The notes: generated from the letters alone by a model not told the origin. A stretch of DNA of 64,000 nucleotides from Roseitalea sp. MMSF_3546 (GCF_030732865.1 NZ_JASHKB010000015.1:1-64000), one strand, 5' to 3'. Shown: positions 1 to 8,727, counted from the stretch's first letter. Made by a program: numbers and translations.

Positions 1-455
1 GCGTCGGTGTAGCAGATGATCCCCGGGATCTTCGCCAGAAGCGTGCCGAGCGCGGCCCAGTTGGACACATAGCCCGAGGTGAAGATCAGCGCGGCGTCCT
101 TGCCGTGCAGATCCGCCAGTTCGGCCTCGAGCCTGACATGGCCGTGATTGGTGCCCGAAATGTTGCGCGTGCCCCCTGCCCCGGTGCCGCAGCGCTCGAT
201 GGCGTCCTGCATCGCCGCGACCACCTCGGGATGCTGGCCCATGCCCAGATAGTCGTTCGAGCACCACACGGTGACATCGTGCGTCGAGCCGTCCTCGCGA
301 TAGCGCGTGGCGCGCGGAAATTCCCCGCGCTTGCGCTCCAGCTCGGCAAAGACGCGATAATTGCCCGCCTCGTGAAGGCCGGCCAGGCTGTCGGCGAAGA
401 ACTCGTCGAAATTCAAGGGCTTGTTCTGCGACACGTCGAGCGCCTTCACCGTCAT
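1..455 (-). CDS. hemA: 5-aminolevulinate synthase, N-terminal part (cut by window edge)
   Basis: The enzyme condenses glycine and succinyl-CoA to 5-aminolevulinate, the first step of tetrapyrrole synthesis by the C4 pathway, using PLP in the cytoplasm. About 151 codons are visible, reading [20 protein letters not shown] at the start and containing [31 protein letters not shown] and [10 protein letters not shown], all characteristic of the ALA synthase branch of the alpha-oxoamine synthases. The catalytic lysine lies beyond the window. The ATG at 455 matches the usual family N-terminus. The gene diverges from cysG, so two tetrapyrrole genes share the 273-bp upstream region. Confidence 0.96.
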   Translation of the reverse strand, partial: MTVKALDVSQNKPLNFDEFFADSLAGLHEAGNYRVFAELERKRGEFPRATRYREDGSTHDVTVWCSNDYLGMGQHPEVVAAMQDAIERCGTGAGGTRNISGTNHGHVRLEAELADLHGKDAALIFTSGYVSNWAALGTLLAKIPGIICYTD

Positions 456-589
456 CACTTTCCTCACTATGCCCGTGCGACCGACCCGCCCGGGCCGAAT
501 TCGCCGCCTATATAGACACGCTCCGCCAAGATTGGAACGCTTCAAAACTGGCGCGATTGTCGCAACCAGAACCGGGCAATTCCTTGACA

Positions 590-606
590 CCGATCAAATC
601 GATCGG
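590..606. repeat. 17-bp inverted repeat in hemA/cysG intergenic region
   Basis: CCGATC-AAATC-GATCGG, two perfect 6-bp arms with a 5-bp spacer, lies in the 273-bp region between divergent hemA and cysG. A TTGACA hexamer ends directly before it (584-589), but no matching -10 is found at 16-19 bp on the plus strand. It resembles a regulator binding site; no protein can be named. On the minus strand TATATA at 509-514 could be a hemA -10, with a poor -35. Nothing else is recognised in the region. Confidence 0.35.
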
Positions 607-728
607 CCCGCCAGGCCCGCTGCCGATCGCACGATATTTCTCCTGTCGGCCCCATTCTTGGGAACCAAATTCTTCTGCATGTCGGCCTTGCCCGGTATTG
701 TGAGGACGGTTTTTCAAACGGGTTCGTC

Positions 729-2129
729 ATGCGCCACTTTCCGATCTTTCTCAATGTCGACGGCCGCCGCGTGATCGTCTCTGGCGCCGGCGAAACCGCG
801 GTGGCGAAATTGCGGCTGCTGCTGAAGACCGGGGCGAGGATCGCCGTTTTCGGCGCCGAACCGGTGGCGCAGGTTCGGCGGTGGGCGGCCGAAGGAAGGC
901 TGACGCTGACCGAACGGCCGATCGCCGCCGGCGATGCGATGTGCGCCGCCCTGCTCTATGCGGCGAACGACGATGCGGCCGAGGATGCGCGGGCGGCAAA
1001 AATCGGGCATGAGGCCGGCGCTCTCGTCAACATCGTCGACAATCTCGAGGACTCCCAGTTCATCACGCCGGCGATCGTCGACCGCGATCCGGTGACCGTG
1101 GCGATCGGCACCGAGGGTGCCGCGCCGGTGCTGGCCCGCAAGATCAAGGCGGACCTCGAGGAACGTCTGCCCGCTTCGCTGGGCGTCCTGACGCGGATCG
1201 GCCAGGTGTTCCGCGCCCGCGCCGAGATGCTCGGCAGTTCCAAGAAGCGCCGCGCCTTCTGGACGCGGTTCTATTTCGGCGCGGGCGATGCGGCGCTCAA
1301 GGCGGGCGGCGAAGCCGCCGTGCGCGACACGCTCGAAACGCTGCTCACCGACGCGCTCGAAACGCACGACGGCCCGGGCTCGGTCGCCTTCGTCGGCGCC
1401 GGACCGGGCGATCCCGCGCTTTTGACGTTGAAGGCCCGCAACGCGCTGCACGAGGCCGATGTGGTGCTGCACGACCGGCTGGTGCCGCAGCCGATCCTCG
1501 AACTGGCCCGGCGCGAGGCGATCATCGTCGAGACGGGCAAGAAGGGTTTCGGACCGGCCTGGACGCAGGATGCGATCAACGATCTGATGATCGATCATGC
1601 GAGCGCCGGCGCCCGCGTCGTCCGGCTGAAATCGGGCGATCCGGCGGTGTTCGGCCGGCTCGAGGAGGAACTGGACGCGCTCGATGAGGCCGGCATCACC
1701 TTCGAGATCGTGCCGGGCATCACGTCCGCCTCGGCGGCGGTGGCCTCCATCGGCCGGTCGCTGACCCGGCGCGGACGCAACGCTTCGCTGCGGATCGTCA
1801 CCGGGCACGACGCCGAAGGCTTTGCCGATCATGACTGGCGGGCGCTCGCCCGGCCCGGCGAAGCGGCGGCGATCTATATGGGGCTGAAGGCGTCGGCCTT
1901 CCTGCGCGGGCGCCTTCTGATGCACGGCGCCGATGCCAAAACGCCGGTCACCGTGGTCGAGAACGCCTCGCGCGCCGACCAGCGGATCGTCGCCGCAACG
2001 CTCGGCAGCCTGCCCGAAGCGCTGGCGGATGCGGGCATCACCGGTCCGGCGGTGCTGCTCTACGGCATCGCGCCGCGCGGCGCGCAGGTCGCCCTCGATG
2101 CATTGCCGGCCCAGGCGGAGGCGGTCTGA
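729..2129 (+). CDS. cysG: Siroheme synthase (uroporphyrinogen-III methyltransferase / precorrin-2 dehydrogenase / ferrochelatase)
   Basis: A 466-residue bifunctional protein making siroheme from uroporphyrinogen III for the sulfite reductase encoded two genes downstream. The N-terminal half (about 1-205) has the NAD-binding GAGETAVAKLRLLL segment and the NIVDNLEDSQFITPAIVDR stretch of the dehydrogenase/chelatase module. The C-terminal half (about 215-460) carries FVGAGPGDPALLTLKA, LKSGDPAVFGR and VPGITSASAAV, the SAM-dependent methyltransferase motifs. Where E. coli CysG has Ser128 (GTSPVLAR), this protein reads GAAPVLAR. The stop overlaps the next start by one base (TGATG), so the genes are probably translationally coupled. 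First gene of the sulfur-assimilation operon. Confidence 0.96.
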   Translation: MRHFPIFLNVDGRRVIVSGAGETAVAKLRLLLKTGARIAVFGAEPVAQVRRWAAEGRLTLTERPIAAGDAMCAALLYAANDDAAEDARAAKIGHEAGALVNIVDNLEDSQFITPAIVDRDPVTVAIGTEGAAPVLARKIKADLEERLPASLGVLTRIGQVFRARAEMLGSSKKRRAFWTRFYFGAGDAALKAGGEAAVRDTLETLLTDALETHDGPGSVAFVGAGPGDPALLTLKARNALHEADVVLHDRLVPQPILELARREAIIVETGKKGFGPAWTQDAINDLMIDHASAGARVVRLKSGDPAVFGRLEEELDALDEAGITFEIVPGITSASAAVASIGRSLTRRGRNASLRIVTGHDAEGFADHDWRALARPGEAAAIYMGLKASAFLRGRLLMHGADAKTPVTVVENASRADQRIVAATLGSLPEALADAGITGPAVLLYGIAPRGAQVALDALPAQAEAV

Positions 2130-2431
2130 TGGCTCGCGAGAAGCACCCACAAATCGTCACGGCAAACGATCTGTTCGAGGGCGACGTGATCTATCTGACC
2201 GCATCGGGCAACTGGTCGCGGGACCATGGCGATGCGGCCGTCGCGCACGATCCCGAGGAGGCCGAGCGCCTGCTGGCGATCGCCCAGGGCCAGCCGAACC
2301 GCATCGTCGGCGCCTATCTGGCCGATGCCACGATCGGCGCGGACGGCCGGCCGGCGCCGGTGCACTTTCGCGAGGCGTTCCGCACGCGCGGGCCGTCCAA
2401 CTATTTCCACGGCAAGCAGGCGGAGGCCTGA
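2129..2431 (+). CDS. DUF2849 small protein of the cys operon
   Basis: A 100-residue soluble protein matching the DUF2849 type that accompanies alphaproteobacterial cysG-cysI pairs. It contains DLFEGDVIYLTASGNWSRD near the N-terminus and a C-terminal VHFREAFRTRGPSNYFHGKQ. No signal peptide, membrane segment or cysteine cluster is present. It starts on the last base of the cysG stop and ends three bases before cysI, so it is cotranscribed with the sulfite reductase. A role in siroheme delivery or sulfite reductase assembly is a guess from position only; no biochemical function is known to me. Confidence 0.88.
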   Translation: MAREKHPQIVTANDLFEGDVIYLTASGNWSRDHGDAAVAHDPEEAERLLAIAQGQPNRIVGAYLADATIGADGRPAPVHFREAFRTRGPSNYFHGKQAEA

Positions 2432-2434
2432 TCC

Positions 2435-4105
2435 ATGTACGCATATGACGATTTCGACGCCGATTTCGTGCGCGCCCGCGTCGCCGAATTTCGCGAGCAG
2501 GTGAACCGCCGCATCTCCGGCGCGCTGACCGAGGACGAGTTCAAGCCGCTGCGCCTGAAGAACGGGCTCTATCTGCAGCTTCACGCCTACATGCTGCGCG
2601 TCGCCATTCCCTATGGCACGCTGAACAGCCGGCAGATGCGGCAGCTCGCGATGATCGCCGAGCGCTGGGACAAGGGCTACGGCCATTTCACCACGCGCCA
2701 GAACGTGCAGTTCAACTGGCCGAAACTGCAGGACGTGCCCGACATTCTGAACGCGCTCGCCGATGTCGAGATGCACGCCATCCAGACCTCGGGAAACTGC
2801 ATCCGCAACGTCACCGCCGACCATTTCGCCGGCGCCGCCGCCGACGAGATCGAGGATCCGCGCCCAACCGCCGAGCTCATACGGCAATGGTCGACCGACC
2901 ATCCCGAATTCCAGTACCTGCCCCGAAAATTCAAGATCGCGATCACCGGCGCACCGAACGACCGCGCGGTGACGAAGGCGCACGATATCGGCCTGCGCAT
3001 GGTCCGCAACGCGGCGGGCGAGCCGGGCTATGAGGTGGTCGTCGGCGGCGGTCTGGGCCGCACGCCGATGATCGGCAAGACCGTCCGCGACTTCCTGCCG
3101 AAGGCCGATCTGCTGCCCTATCTGGAAGCGATCCTGCGGGTCTACAATCTCGCCGGCCGGCGCGACAACAAGTACAAGGCGCGCATCAAGATCCTCGTGC
3201 ACGAGACCGGCACCGAGGAAATCACGGCTATGATCGAACAGGCCTTCGTCGAGCAGAAGGCGCTGTTCGCCGGCCCGCCGGAAGACCTTCTCGCGCGCAT
3301 CGAGGCGGCCTTCGCGCCGCCCGATTTCGACAACACGCAGTCGCTGGCCTTCGACCGGGCGCAGGCGGACGATCCGGTGTTCCGCTCATTCGTCGAAACC
3401 AACGTCACCGAGCACAGGAACCCGGCCTATGGCATCGTGTCGGTGTCGCTCAAGCCGGTCGGCGGCACGCCGGGCGATGCGACGGCCGACCAGATGCGCG
3501 TGCTCGCCGATCTCGCCGAGCGCTACGGCCATGACGAACTGCGCGTTTCCCACGAGCAGAACATCATCCTGCCCCATGTCAGGAAGCCGGACATTCCGGC
3601 GGTCCATGCCGAACTGAAGAAGGCCGGGCTCGCCACCGCCAATATCGGGCTGATTTCGGACATCATCGCCTGCCCGGGCATGGATTATTGCGCGCTGGCG
3701 ACGGCACGCTCGATCCCGATCGCCCAGCAGATCGCCACCCATTTCGACGCGCTCAAGCTGGAGCGCGACATCGGGCCGATGAAGATCAAGATCTCCGGCT
3801 GCATCAATGCCTGCGGGCACCACCATGTCGGCCATATCGGCATTCTGGGCCTCGACCGGGCGGGCGTCGAGAACTACCAGATCACGCTGGGCGGCGACGG
3901 CACCGAGACCGCGACGATCGGCAAGCGCACCGGACCCGGCTTTGCCGCCGAGGACCTGATCCCGGCGATCGAGGCGATCGTCGAGACCTATCTGGATTTG
4001 CGCCACACCGCCGAGGAGACATTCCTCGATGCCTATCGGCGGCTGGGAGCGGGACCGTTCAAGCAGGCGATCTACGCAGAGACCGGCAATGCCCGCGCTG
4101 CGTGA
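2435..4105 (+). CDS. cysI: Assimilatory sulfite reductase hemoprotein (ferredoxin/nitrite-sulfite reductase family)
   Basis: This 556-residue enzyme reduces sulfite to sulfide with six electrons at a coupled siroheme-[4Fe-4S] centre. The cluster ligands are visible as CPGMDYC (C-x5-C, near residue 412) and CINAC (C-x3-C, near residue 456), inside the KIKISGCINACGHHHVGHIG segment. The RQNVQFNW and TSGNCIRNVTADH motifs in the N-terminal half bind siroheme and substrate. It is a single-subunit type with no flavoprotein domain, so electrons probably come from ferredoxin reduced by the downstream fpr product. Nitrite reductase is the main alternative, but operon partners cysG and cysH point to sulfite. 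Confidence 0.94.
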   Translation: MYAYDDFDADFVRARVAEFREQVNRRISGALTEDEFKPLRLKNGLYLQLHAYMLRVAIPYGTLNSRQMRQLAMIAERWDKGYGHFTTRQNVQFNWPKLQDVPDILNALADVEMHAIQTSGNCIRNVTADHFAGAAADEIEDPRPTAELIRQWSTDHPEFQYLPRKFKIAITGAPNDRAVTKAHDIGLRMVRNAAGEPGYEVVVGGGLGRTPMIGKTVRDFLPKADLLPYLEAILRVYNLAGRRDNKYKARIKILVHETGTEEITAMIEQAFVEQKALFAGPPEDLLARIEAAFAPPDFDNTQSLAFDRAQADDPVFRSFVETNVTEHRNPAYGIVSVSLKPVGGTPGDATADQMRVLADLAERYGHDELRVSHEQNIILPHVRKPDIPAVHAELKKAGLATANIGLISDIIACPGMDYCALATARSIPIAQQIATHFDALKLERDIGPMKIKISGCINACGHHHVGHIGILGLDRAGVENYQITLGGDGTETATIGKRTGPGFAAEDLIPAIEAIVETYLDLRHTAEETFLDAYRRLGAGPFKQAIYAETGNARAA

Positions 4106-4790
4106 CCGACAGGCCGAAACGCTTGACTTCCTGCGCGTCGCGCTGGCCGAGCGCCGCTTCGGCGACATCGCCGCGGTGTCCTCGTTCGGTGCCGAATCGG
4201 CGGTGCTGCTGCATCTGATCGCGCGCGTCGATCCGGCAACGCCGGTCATCTTCATCGACACGCGCATGCTGTTCGCCGAAACGCTCGCCTACAAGGCGAC
4301 GCTGGTGCGCCATCTGGAACTGAGCGATGTGCGCACCGTCGCCCCGGACGGTTCGGCGATCCGCGACAGGGACCCCTGGGGCAGGCTGCACCTGACCGAT
4401 CCGGATGCGTGCTGCGCCTTCCGCAAGAGCCGCGTTCTGGACGCCGCGCTCGAGGGCCTTGACGGCTGGATCACCGGCCGCAAGCGCTATCAGGCGGCAA
4501 CGCGCGCGGATATCGAACTGATCGAGCGCATGACGGGCGGCAAGACCAAGCTCAACCCGCTCGCCTTCTGGCACGCCGACGAGGTGGCCGAGTATGCCGA
4601 GGCGTTTGACCTGCCTCAACATCCGCTGACCGGGCACGGCTATGCTTCGATCGGCTGTGCGTCCTGCACCTCGCCGGTCGGGGTGGGCGAGGATGCGCGG
4701 GCGGGCCGCTGGCGCGGCATGGACAAGATCGAATGCGGCATTCACATCGACAACGGCGCGATCGTGCGACAGGCGGGACGCAATGGCTGA
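4089..4790 (+). CDS. cysH: Adenylyl-sulfate (APS) reductase, [4Fe-4S] type
   Basis: A 233-residue thioredoxin-dependent reductase forming sulfite from adenylyl sulfate. The P-loop-like SSFGAESAVLLHL is near residue 31. The pair Cys-Cys in DACCAFRK (about 107-108) and CASC (about 191-194) are the four ligands of the [4Fe-4S] cluster of APS-specific reductases; PAPS reductases of the E. coli type lack them. The C-terminal ECGIHI holds the catalytic cysteine. The ATG at 4089 is chosen because homologous sequence begins there; it overlaps cysI by 17 bases. The gene overlaps the following one by 8 bases. Confidence 0.94.
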   Translation: MPALRDRQAETLDFLRVALAERRFGDIAAVSSFGAESAVLLHLIARVDPATPVIFIDTRMLFAETLAYKATLVRHLELSDVRTVAPDGSAIRDRDPWGRLHLTDPDACCAFRKSRVLDAALEGLDGWITGRKRYQAATRADIELIERMTGGKTKLNPLAFWHADEVAEYAEAFDLPQHPLTGHGYASIGCASCTSPVGVGEDARAGRWRGMDKIECGIHIDNGAIVRQAGRNG

Positions 4791-5265
4791 AACGGGCACG
4801 ACCATGGTGATCGTCACCGATGCGGGCTTTGCGCCGGACGACCGGGCCGGGGCGCTGATGGCCGGAACCTATGGCGAGGTGTCGCTCGACGATCTGCGCG
4901 CCGGCCTGCCCGAGGATCGTCCGCCGCGCATCGGGCTGAACCTTGCGGCCGATGCCGATGCGCGCGCGGTTGCGCCGCACTTCAATTGGCTGGACGCGAT
5001 CACCATTTCGTTCGAGAGCTTTGCCGATGGCCGCGGCTTTTCGCTGGCAACGCAATTGCGCCGGCTCGGCTTTGACGGTCGGCTGATCGCGCAGGGCCAT
5101 GTCATCGCCGACCAGTACGCCCATGCCCGGCGCTGCGGCTTCGATGCGGTGGCGATCGACGCCCGGCTCGCTGCGCGTCAACCGGAAGGCCAGTGGACGG
5201 CGCAGGTCTCGCGCATCGATGTGACCTATCAGAACCGTTTGCGTCAGGCCCCCATTGTCGCCTAA
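4783..5265 (+). CDS. DUF934 family protein of the cys operon
   Basis: A 160-residue soluble protein of the DUF934 type, found next to sulfite reductase and APS reductase genes in many proteobacteria. Recognisable segments are GLNLAADADARAVAPHF, ISFESFADGRGFSLATQLR and DQYAHARRCGFDAVAID. There is no signal peptide and no obvious catalytic motif. The ATG at 4783 lies inside the last codons of cysH, an 8-base overlap that suggests coupled translation. Its conserved company with cysI and cysH supports an accessory role in sulfite reduction, but this is inference from gene order. Confidence 0.9.
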   Translation: MAETGTTMVIVTDAGFAPDDRAGALMAGTYGEVSLDDLRAGLPEDRPPRIGLNLAADADARAVAPHFNWLDAITISFESFADGRGFSLATQLRRLGFDGRLIAQGHVIADQYAHARRCGFDAVAIDARLAARQPEGQWTAQVSRIDVTYQNRLRQAPIVA

Positions 5266-5274
5266 CAGGAACCG

Positions 5275-6108
5275 ATGAGCATGAACGAGATGACGCCGGT
5301 CGCCGGCCTAGCCCAGCCCCTGCAGATGAAAGACGGCCAGACCGTCACCTGGGTGCGCCACTATACCGACCGGCTTTTCGCCTTTCGACTCACCCGCCCG
5401 CAGAGCCTGCGCTTCCGCTCCGGCGAGTTCGTGATGATCGGCCTGCCCGGCGACAACGGCAAGCCGATCCTGCGCGCCTATTCGATCGCCTCGCCCTCCT
5501 GGGACGAGGAGCTCGAATTCTATTCGATCAAGGTGCCGGACGGCCCACTGACATCGCGGCTGCAGAAGATCGAGGTCGGCGACCAGGTGATCCTGAAGAC
5601 CAAGCCGGTCGGCACGCTTGTGGTCGATGCTTTGCTGCCCGGCAAGCGGCTCTACATGCTGGCGACGGGCACCGGCATCGCGCCGTTTGCCTCGCTGATC
5701 CGCGATCCGGAGGTCTACGAGAAGTTCGACCAGGTGATCCTGACACACACCTGCCGCACGAGGGCCGAACTGGTCTACGGCGCCGAACTGGTGGACAACC
5801 TCGTCAACGATCCGCTGATCGGCGAGATGGTCGACGGCAAGCTCGTCTACTATCCGACGACCACCCGCGAGCAGAGCGAAAAGACCGGCCGTGTGACCGA
5901 CAAGATCCGCTCGGGCGAGTTGTTCGCCGATCTGGGCGTGCCGGCATGGGATCCCGGGAACGATCGGGTGATGATCTGCGGGTCGATGGGCCTCAACCTC
6001 GAAATCAAGGAATTGTGCGAGGCGGCCGGCATGGTCGAGGGCGCCAACTCCAAGCCCGGCCACTACGTGCTCGAAAAGGCGTTCGTGGGCGAAGCCGAGG
6101 CAGGATAG
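5275..6108 (+). CDS. fpr: Ferredoxin--NADP(+) reductase
   Basis: A 277-residue FAD enzyme passing electrons between NADPH and ferredoxin. RAYSIASPSW (near residue 63) is the FAD-binding R-x-Y-S motif, and ATGTGIAPFASLI (near residue 124) is the NADP pyrophosphate loop. MICGSMGLNLEIKE belongs to the nicotinamide side. The C-terminus GHYVLEKAFVG matches bacterial Fpr ends. An AGGAA site lies at 5267-5271 just before ATG 5275; ATG 5281 is an alternative start. It is the last gene of the cys operon, nine bases after the DUF934 gene, so it is the likely electron supplier for the ferredoxin-type sulfite reductase. Confidence 0.94.
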   Translation: MSMNEMTPVAGLAQPLQMKDGQTVTWVRHYTDRLFAFRLTRPQSLRFRSGEFVMIGLPGDNGKPILRAYSIASPSWDEELEFYSIKVPDGPLTSRLQKIEVGDQVILKTKPVGTLVVDALLPGKRLYMLATGTGIAPFASLIRDPEVYEKFDQVILTHTCRTRAELVYGAELVDNLVNDPLIGEMVDGKLVYYPTTTREQSEKTGRVTDKIRSGELFADLGVPAWDPGNDRVMICGSMGLNLEIKELCEAAGMVEGANSKPGHYVLEKAFVGEAEAG

Positions 6109-6323
6109 CGCCGGGCGAGGCCGCCTGCCCCCTCATCGGTCTGCGTGTCCCGTGCATGACGTGAGCGTGAGCGGACGCGGCGCCGTGATCGTCGCTCGGT
6201 CCGGCACGGCCGACACCGAACGCCCTGCCCTGGCGCGCCCGTTGAAAAACTCATCGCCATTTGCCCGTCATTGCGCTTAGAAAGCGCCATTGTTCGGCAG
6301 CCGATATTCATGTGGGGGACAGC

Positions 6324-7544
6324 TTGACCAATCACGTCGTCATCGTCGGGGGAAGCCACGCCGCCGTCTCGGTCGCCGACGACCTGCGTAAGCACGGCTT
6401 TGACGGCTCCATCACGCTGGTCAGCGAGGAGGATGTGCTGCCCTATCAGCGTCCGCCCCTTTCCAAGGACTACATGTCCGGGGCGATGAGCCTGGAGCGG
6501 CTGAAACTGCGGCCGGAAAGCTGGTATGCCGACCAGAATGTCCAGGTGCGGCTTTCGTCCCAAGTGATCGGCGTCGACCGCACCGGCCGGGAGATCGCGA
6601 CCGAGGACGGCACGCGCATCGGCTACGACACGCTCGTGCTGGCGACTGGCGCCCATGCGCGCGACCTGCCGCCGGATGTGGGCGGCGCGCTCGAGAACGT
6701 GCACACCATGCGCGATCTGGCCGATGCGGACACGCTGACCGACAAGATGGTCAAGGGCCGACGGCTGGCCGTCATCGGCGGCGGCTATATCGGCCTTGAG
6801 GCGGCCGCCGGGGCGGCCAAGCGCGGCATGGAAGTCACCGTGATCGAGGCGGCGCCGCGGATCCTCAAGCGCGTGGCCTGCCGCGAGACCGCCGATGCCT
6901 TCCGCGCCCTGCATGAAAGCCACGGCGTCAGGGTGCTCGAGAACACCCAGATCGCGCGCATCGTCGATGACGGGGCGGGCCGCGCCGGCGGCGTCGAACT
7001 CGCCGACGGCCAGGTGCTGCCGGCGGACCTCGTCATCGTGGGCATCGGCATCGCGCCGAACGCCGAACTGGCCGAGGCGGCCGGCCTGGAGGTGGCCGTC
7101 GGCATCGTCGTCGACGACCATGGTCGGACCTCCGATCCGGACATCTATGCCTGCGGCGACTGCACGATATTCGACTTCCGCAACATGCCCACGCGGCTGG
7201 AATCGGTGCAGAACGCCCATGACCAGGCCGGCGTGGTCGCCGCCAACATCATGGGCCGCGACATGCGCTACGAGCCGACGCCCTGGTTCTGGTCCGATCA
7301 GTACGACATGAAGCTGCAGATCGCCGGATTCAATCGCGGCTATGACCGCATCGTCGCCCGCCCGGGCCGCCGCGCGGGGTCGGTCTCGCACTTTTATTTC
7401 CAGGGCGACACCTTCCTGGCGGTCGACTGCCTCAACGATGCGGCGACCTATGCCATGTGCCGCAAGATCCTGGCCGACAAGAAGGCTCTGACACCGGCCA
7501 TGGTCGCCGACGAAACGTTCGACCTGCGGGCGTTTGCGAAGTAA
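6324..7544 (+). CDS. FAD-dependent ferredoxin reductase-like oxidoreductase
   Basis: A protein of about 406 residues of the putidaredoxin/BphA4-type NAD(P)H:ferredoxin reductase family. HVVIVGGSHAAVSVADDLR is the N-terminal FAD Rossmann motif, YQRPPLSKDYMSG follows it as usual, LAVIGGGYIGLEAAAGAAKR binds NAD, and IYACGDC is the second FAD motif. The TTG at 6324 is taken as start because GGGGGA lies five bases upstream; GTG 6312 or ATG 6261 are in frame. A 215-bp gap separates it from fpr, so it is probably a separate unit. No Rieske oxygenase or ferredoxin lies nearby, so the partner is unknown. Confidence 0.87.
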   Translation: MTNHVVIVGGSHAAVSVADDLRKHGFDGSITLVSEEDVLPYQRPPLSKDYMSGAMSLERLKLRPESWYADQNVQVRLSSQVIGVDRTGREIATEDGTRIGYDTLVLATGAHARDLPPDVGGALENVHTMRDLADADTLTDKMVKGRRLAVIGGGYIGLEAAAGAAKRGMEVTVIEAAPRILKRVACRETADAFRALHESHGVRVLENTQIARIVDDGAGRAGGVELADGQVLPADLVIVGIGIAPNAELAEAAGLEVAVGIVVDDHGRTSDPDIYACGDCTIFDFRNMPTRLESVQNAHDQAGVVAANIMGRDMRYEPTPWFWSDQYDMKLQIAGFNRGYDRIVARPGRRAGSVSHFYFQGDTFLAVDCLNDAATYAMCRKILADKKALTPAMVADETFDLRAFAK

Positions 7545-7553
7545 GGGTCTGTC

Positions 7554-8429
7554 ATGGGCGAGGACATGCAAACCACCACAGCGTCGCCGCCGGGAGCCGA
7601 GGGCCTGCCGAAGCCCTACGACCCATCGGTCGACGGCGAACGCTGGTGCCCGCTGTGCCAGGCGCGCGCCTGCGAGCCATGGCCGCGCTACAGCCATGAC
7701 GGATGGTCGATCGTCTCGTGCGGCACCTGCCAGTTCGTCTATCTGAAGAACCCCGTCGCCTATGAGGCACTGGTCGAGACCTATGCCTGGGAGCGCACAT
7801 CGGCCGCCGAAAGACAGCGGCGGCGCCGCGAGCGCCCCGTCCTCGACGGGATCAGCCGGGCAACGCGCTGGCGCCTGCGGCTACCGGGATCGAACAAGCA
7901 GACGCGCTATCGCCGCTTTTTCGGCAATGGCAAGGTGCTCGACATCGGCTGCGGCGGCGGCCGGCAACTGCCCGAGCCGATCGTGCCCTTCGGCGTCGAG
8001 CTGTCGCGGCAACTGGCCCGTGACGCCGATGCGCTGATGCGCAAGCGCGGCGGCCATTGCGTGCATGCCGATGCCATCAGCGGCACGCGGAGCTTCGCCG
8101 AATCGAGTTTCGACGGCGTGCTGCTGAGTTCGTTTCTCGAACACGAGATCAATCCGCTTCAGCTTCTGGCCGAAGTGCGGCGCGTGGTTTCGACAAACGG
8201 CCATGTCTATGTCCGCGTCCCCAATTTCGGCAGTGTGAACCGGCGCGTGATGGACAGCAAATGGTGCGGCTTCCGCTATCCCGACCACGTCAACTACTTC
8301 ACGGCCGCATCGCTGCGGCAGATGGCGCAGCGCGCCGGCTTTCGCATGCGCGTTCTCAATGCCTTCACTTTGGCCGTGGACGACAACATCAAGGCGGCGC
8401 TGGAGCCGGTCGAGGCGCCGGCAGCTTGA
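7554..8429 (+). CDS. Class I SAM methyltransferase with N-terminal zinc-ribbon-like segment
   Basis: A 291-residue soluble protein. Residues 32-61 contain CPLC and CGTC, a pair spaced like a zinc ribbon. KVLDIGCGGGRQLPE (near 126) is motif I of SAM-dependent methyltransferases, and FDGVLLSSFLEHEINP supplies the later core strand. This layout is common in Methyltransf_23 proteins of surface-polysaccharide and lipid modification. It starts nine bases after the flavoprotein gene with an AAGGG site upstream, so the two are probably cotranscribed. The substrate cannot be inferred. Convergent tRNA-Ile follows. Confidence 0.82.
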   Translation: MGEDMQTTTASPPGAEGLPKPYDPSVDGERWCPLCQARACEPWPRYSHDGWSIVSCGTCQFVYLKNPVAYEALVETYAWERTSAAERQRRRRERPVLDGISRATRWRLRLPGSNKQTRYRRFFGNGKVLDIGCGGGRQLPEPIVPFGVELSRQLARDADALMRKRGGHCVHADAISGTRSFAESSFDGVLLSSFLEHEINPLQLLAEVRRVVSTNGHVYVRVPNFGSVNRRVMDSKWCGFRYPDHVNYFTAASLRQMAQRAGFRMRVLNAFTLAVDDNIKAALEPVEAPAA

Positions 8430-8476
8430 CGCAATCGCGCGATCGGCGCAGTAATCTATTGAAAAATAATGGTAAA

Positions 8477-8553
8477 TGGTGGGCCCGGAGGGACTCGAAC
8501 CCCCAACCAAGCGGTTATGAGCCGCCGGCTCTAACCAATTGAGCTACGGGCCC
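8477..8553 (-). tRNA. tRNA-Ile2 (anticodon CAU, lysidine type)
   Basis: Read on the minus strand the 77-nt gene folds as a cloverleaf: acceptor GGGCCCG pairs with CGGGCCC, the D arm has GCTCAATTGGTTAGAGC, the anticodon loop is CTCATAA, and the T arm contains GGTTCGAGTCC. The CCA end is encoded. The anticodon arm and variable loop (GGCGGCTCATAACCGCTTGG) resemble the AUA-reading tRNA-Ile, whose C34 is changed to lysidine by TilS, more than initiator or elongator tRNA-Met. Downstream on the minus strand is TTATTTTTC, a likely terminator tail. Confidence 0.93.
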
Positions 8554-8727
8554 CACCCATCGCTGACTAGCCGATGCGCCCGTGATGGGCAAGCAAGACG
8601 CGCCGGCGCGGGCGCGACCCGCAGCGCTGCCGGCGCACGCCCCGGACGCCGCGTCACCTGCGACCACAATTCGCGCCCATTTGCCGGCCATAGGCGCGAT
8701 CGAGGGACGTCATCGAGAGGAACACCC

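Noticed and set aside
584-589. TTGACA as the -35 of a cysG promoter
   Set aside because: No -10-like hexamer is found at 16-19 bp, so only the adjacent dyad is reported.
6063-7697. Minus-strand open frame of about 540 codons opposite the flavoprotein gene
   Set aside because: Antisense shadow; the plus strand has clear FAD and NAD motifs.
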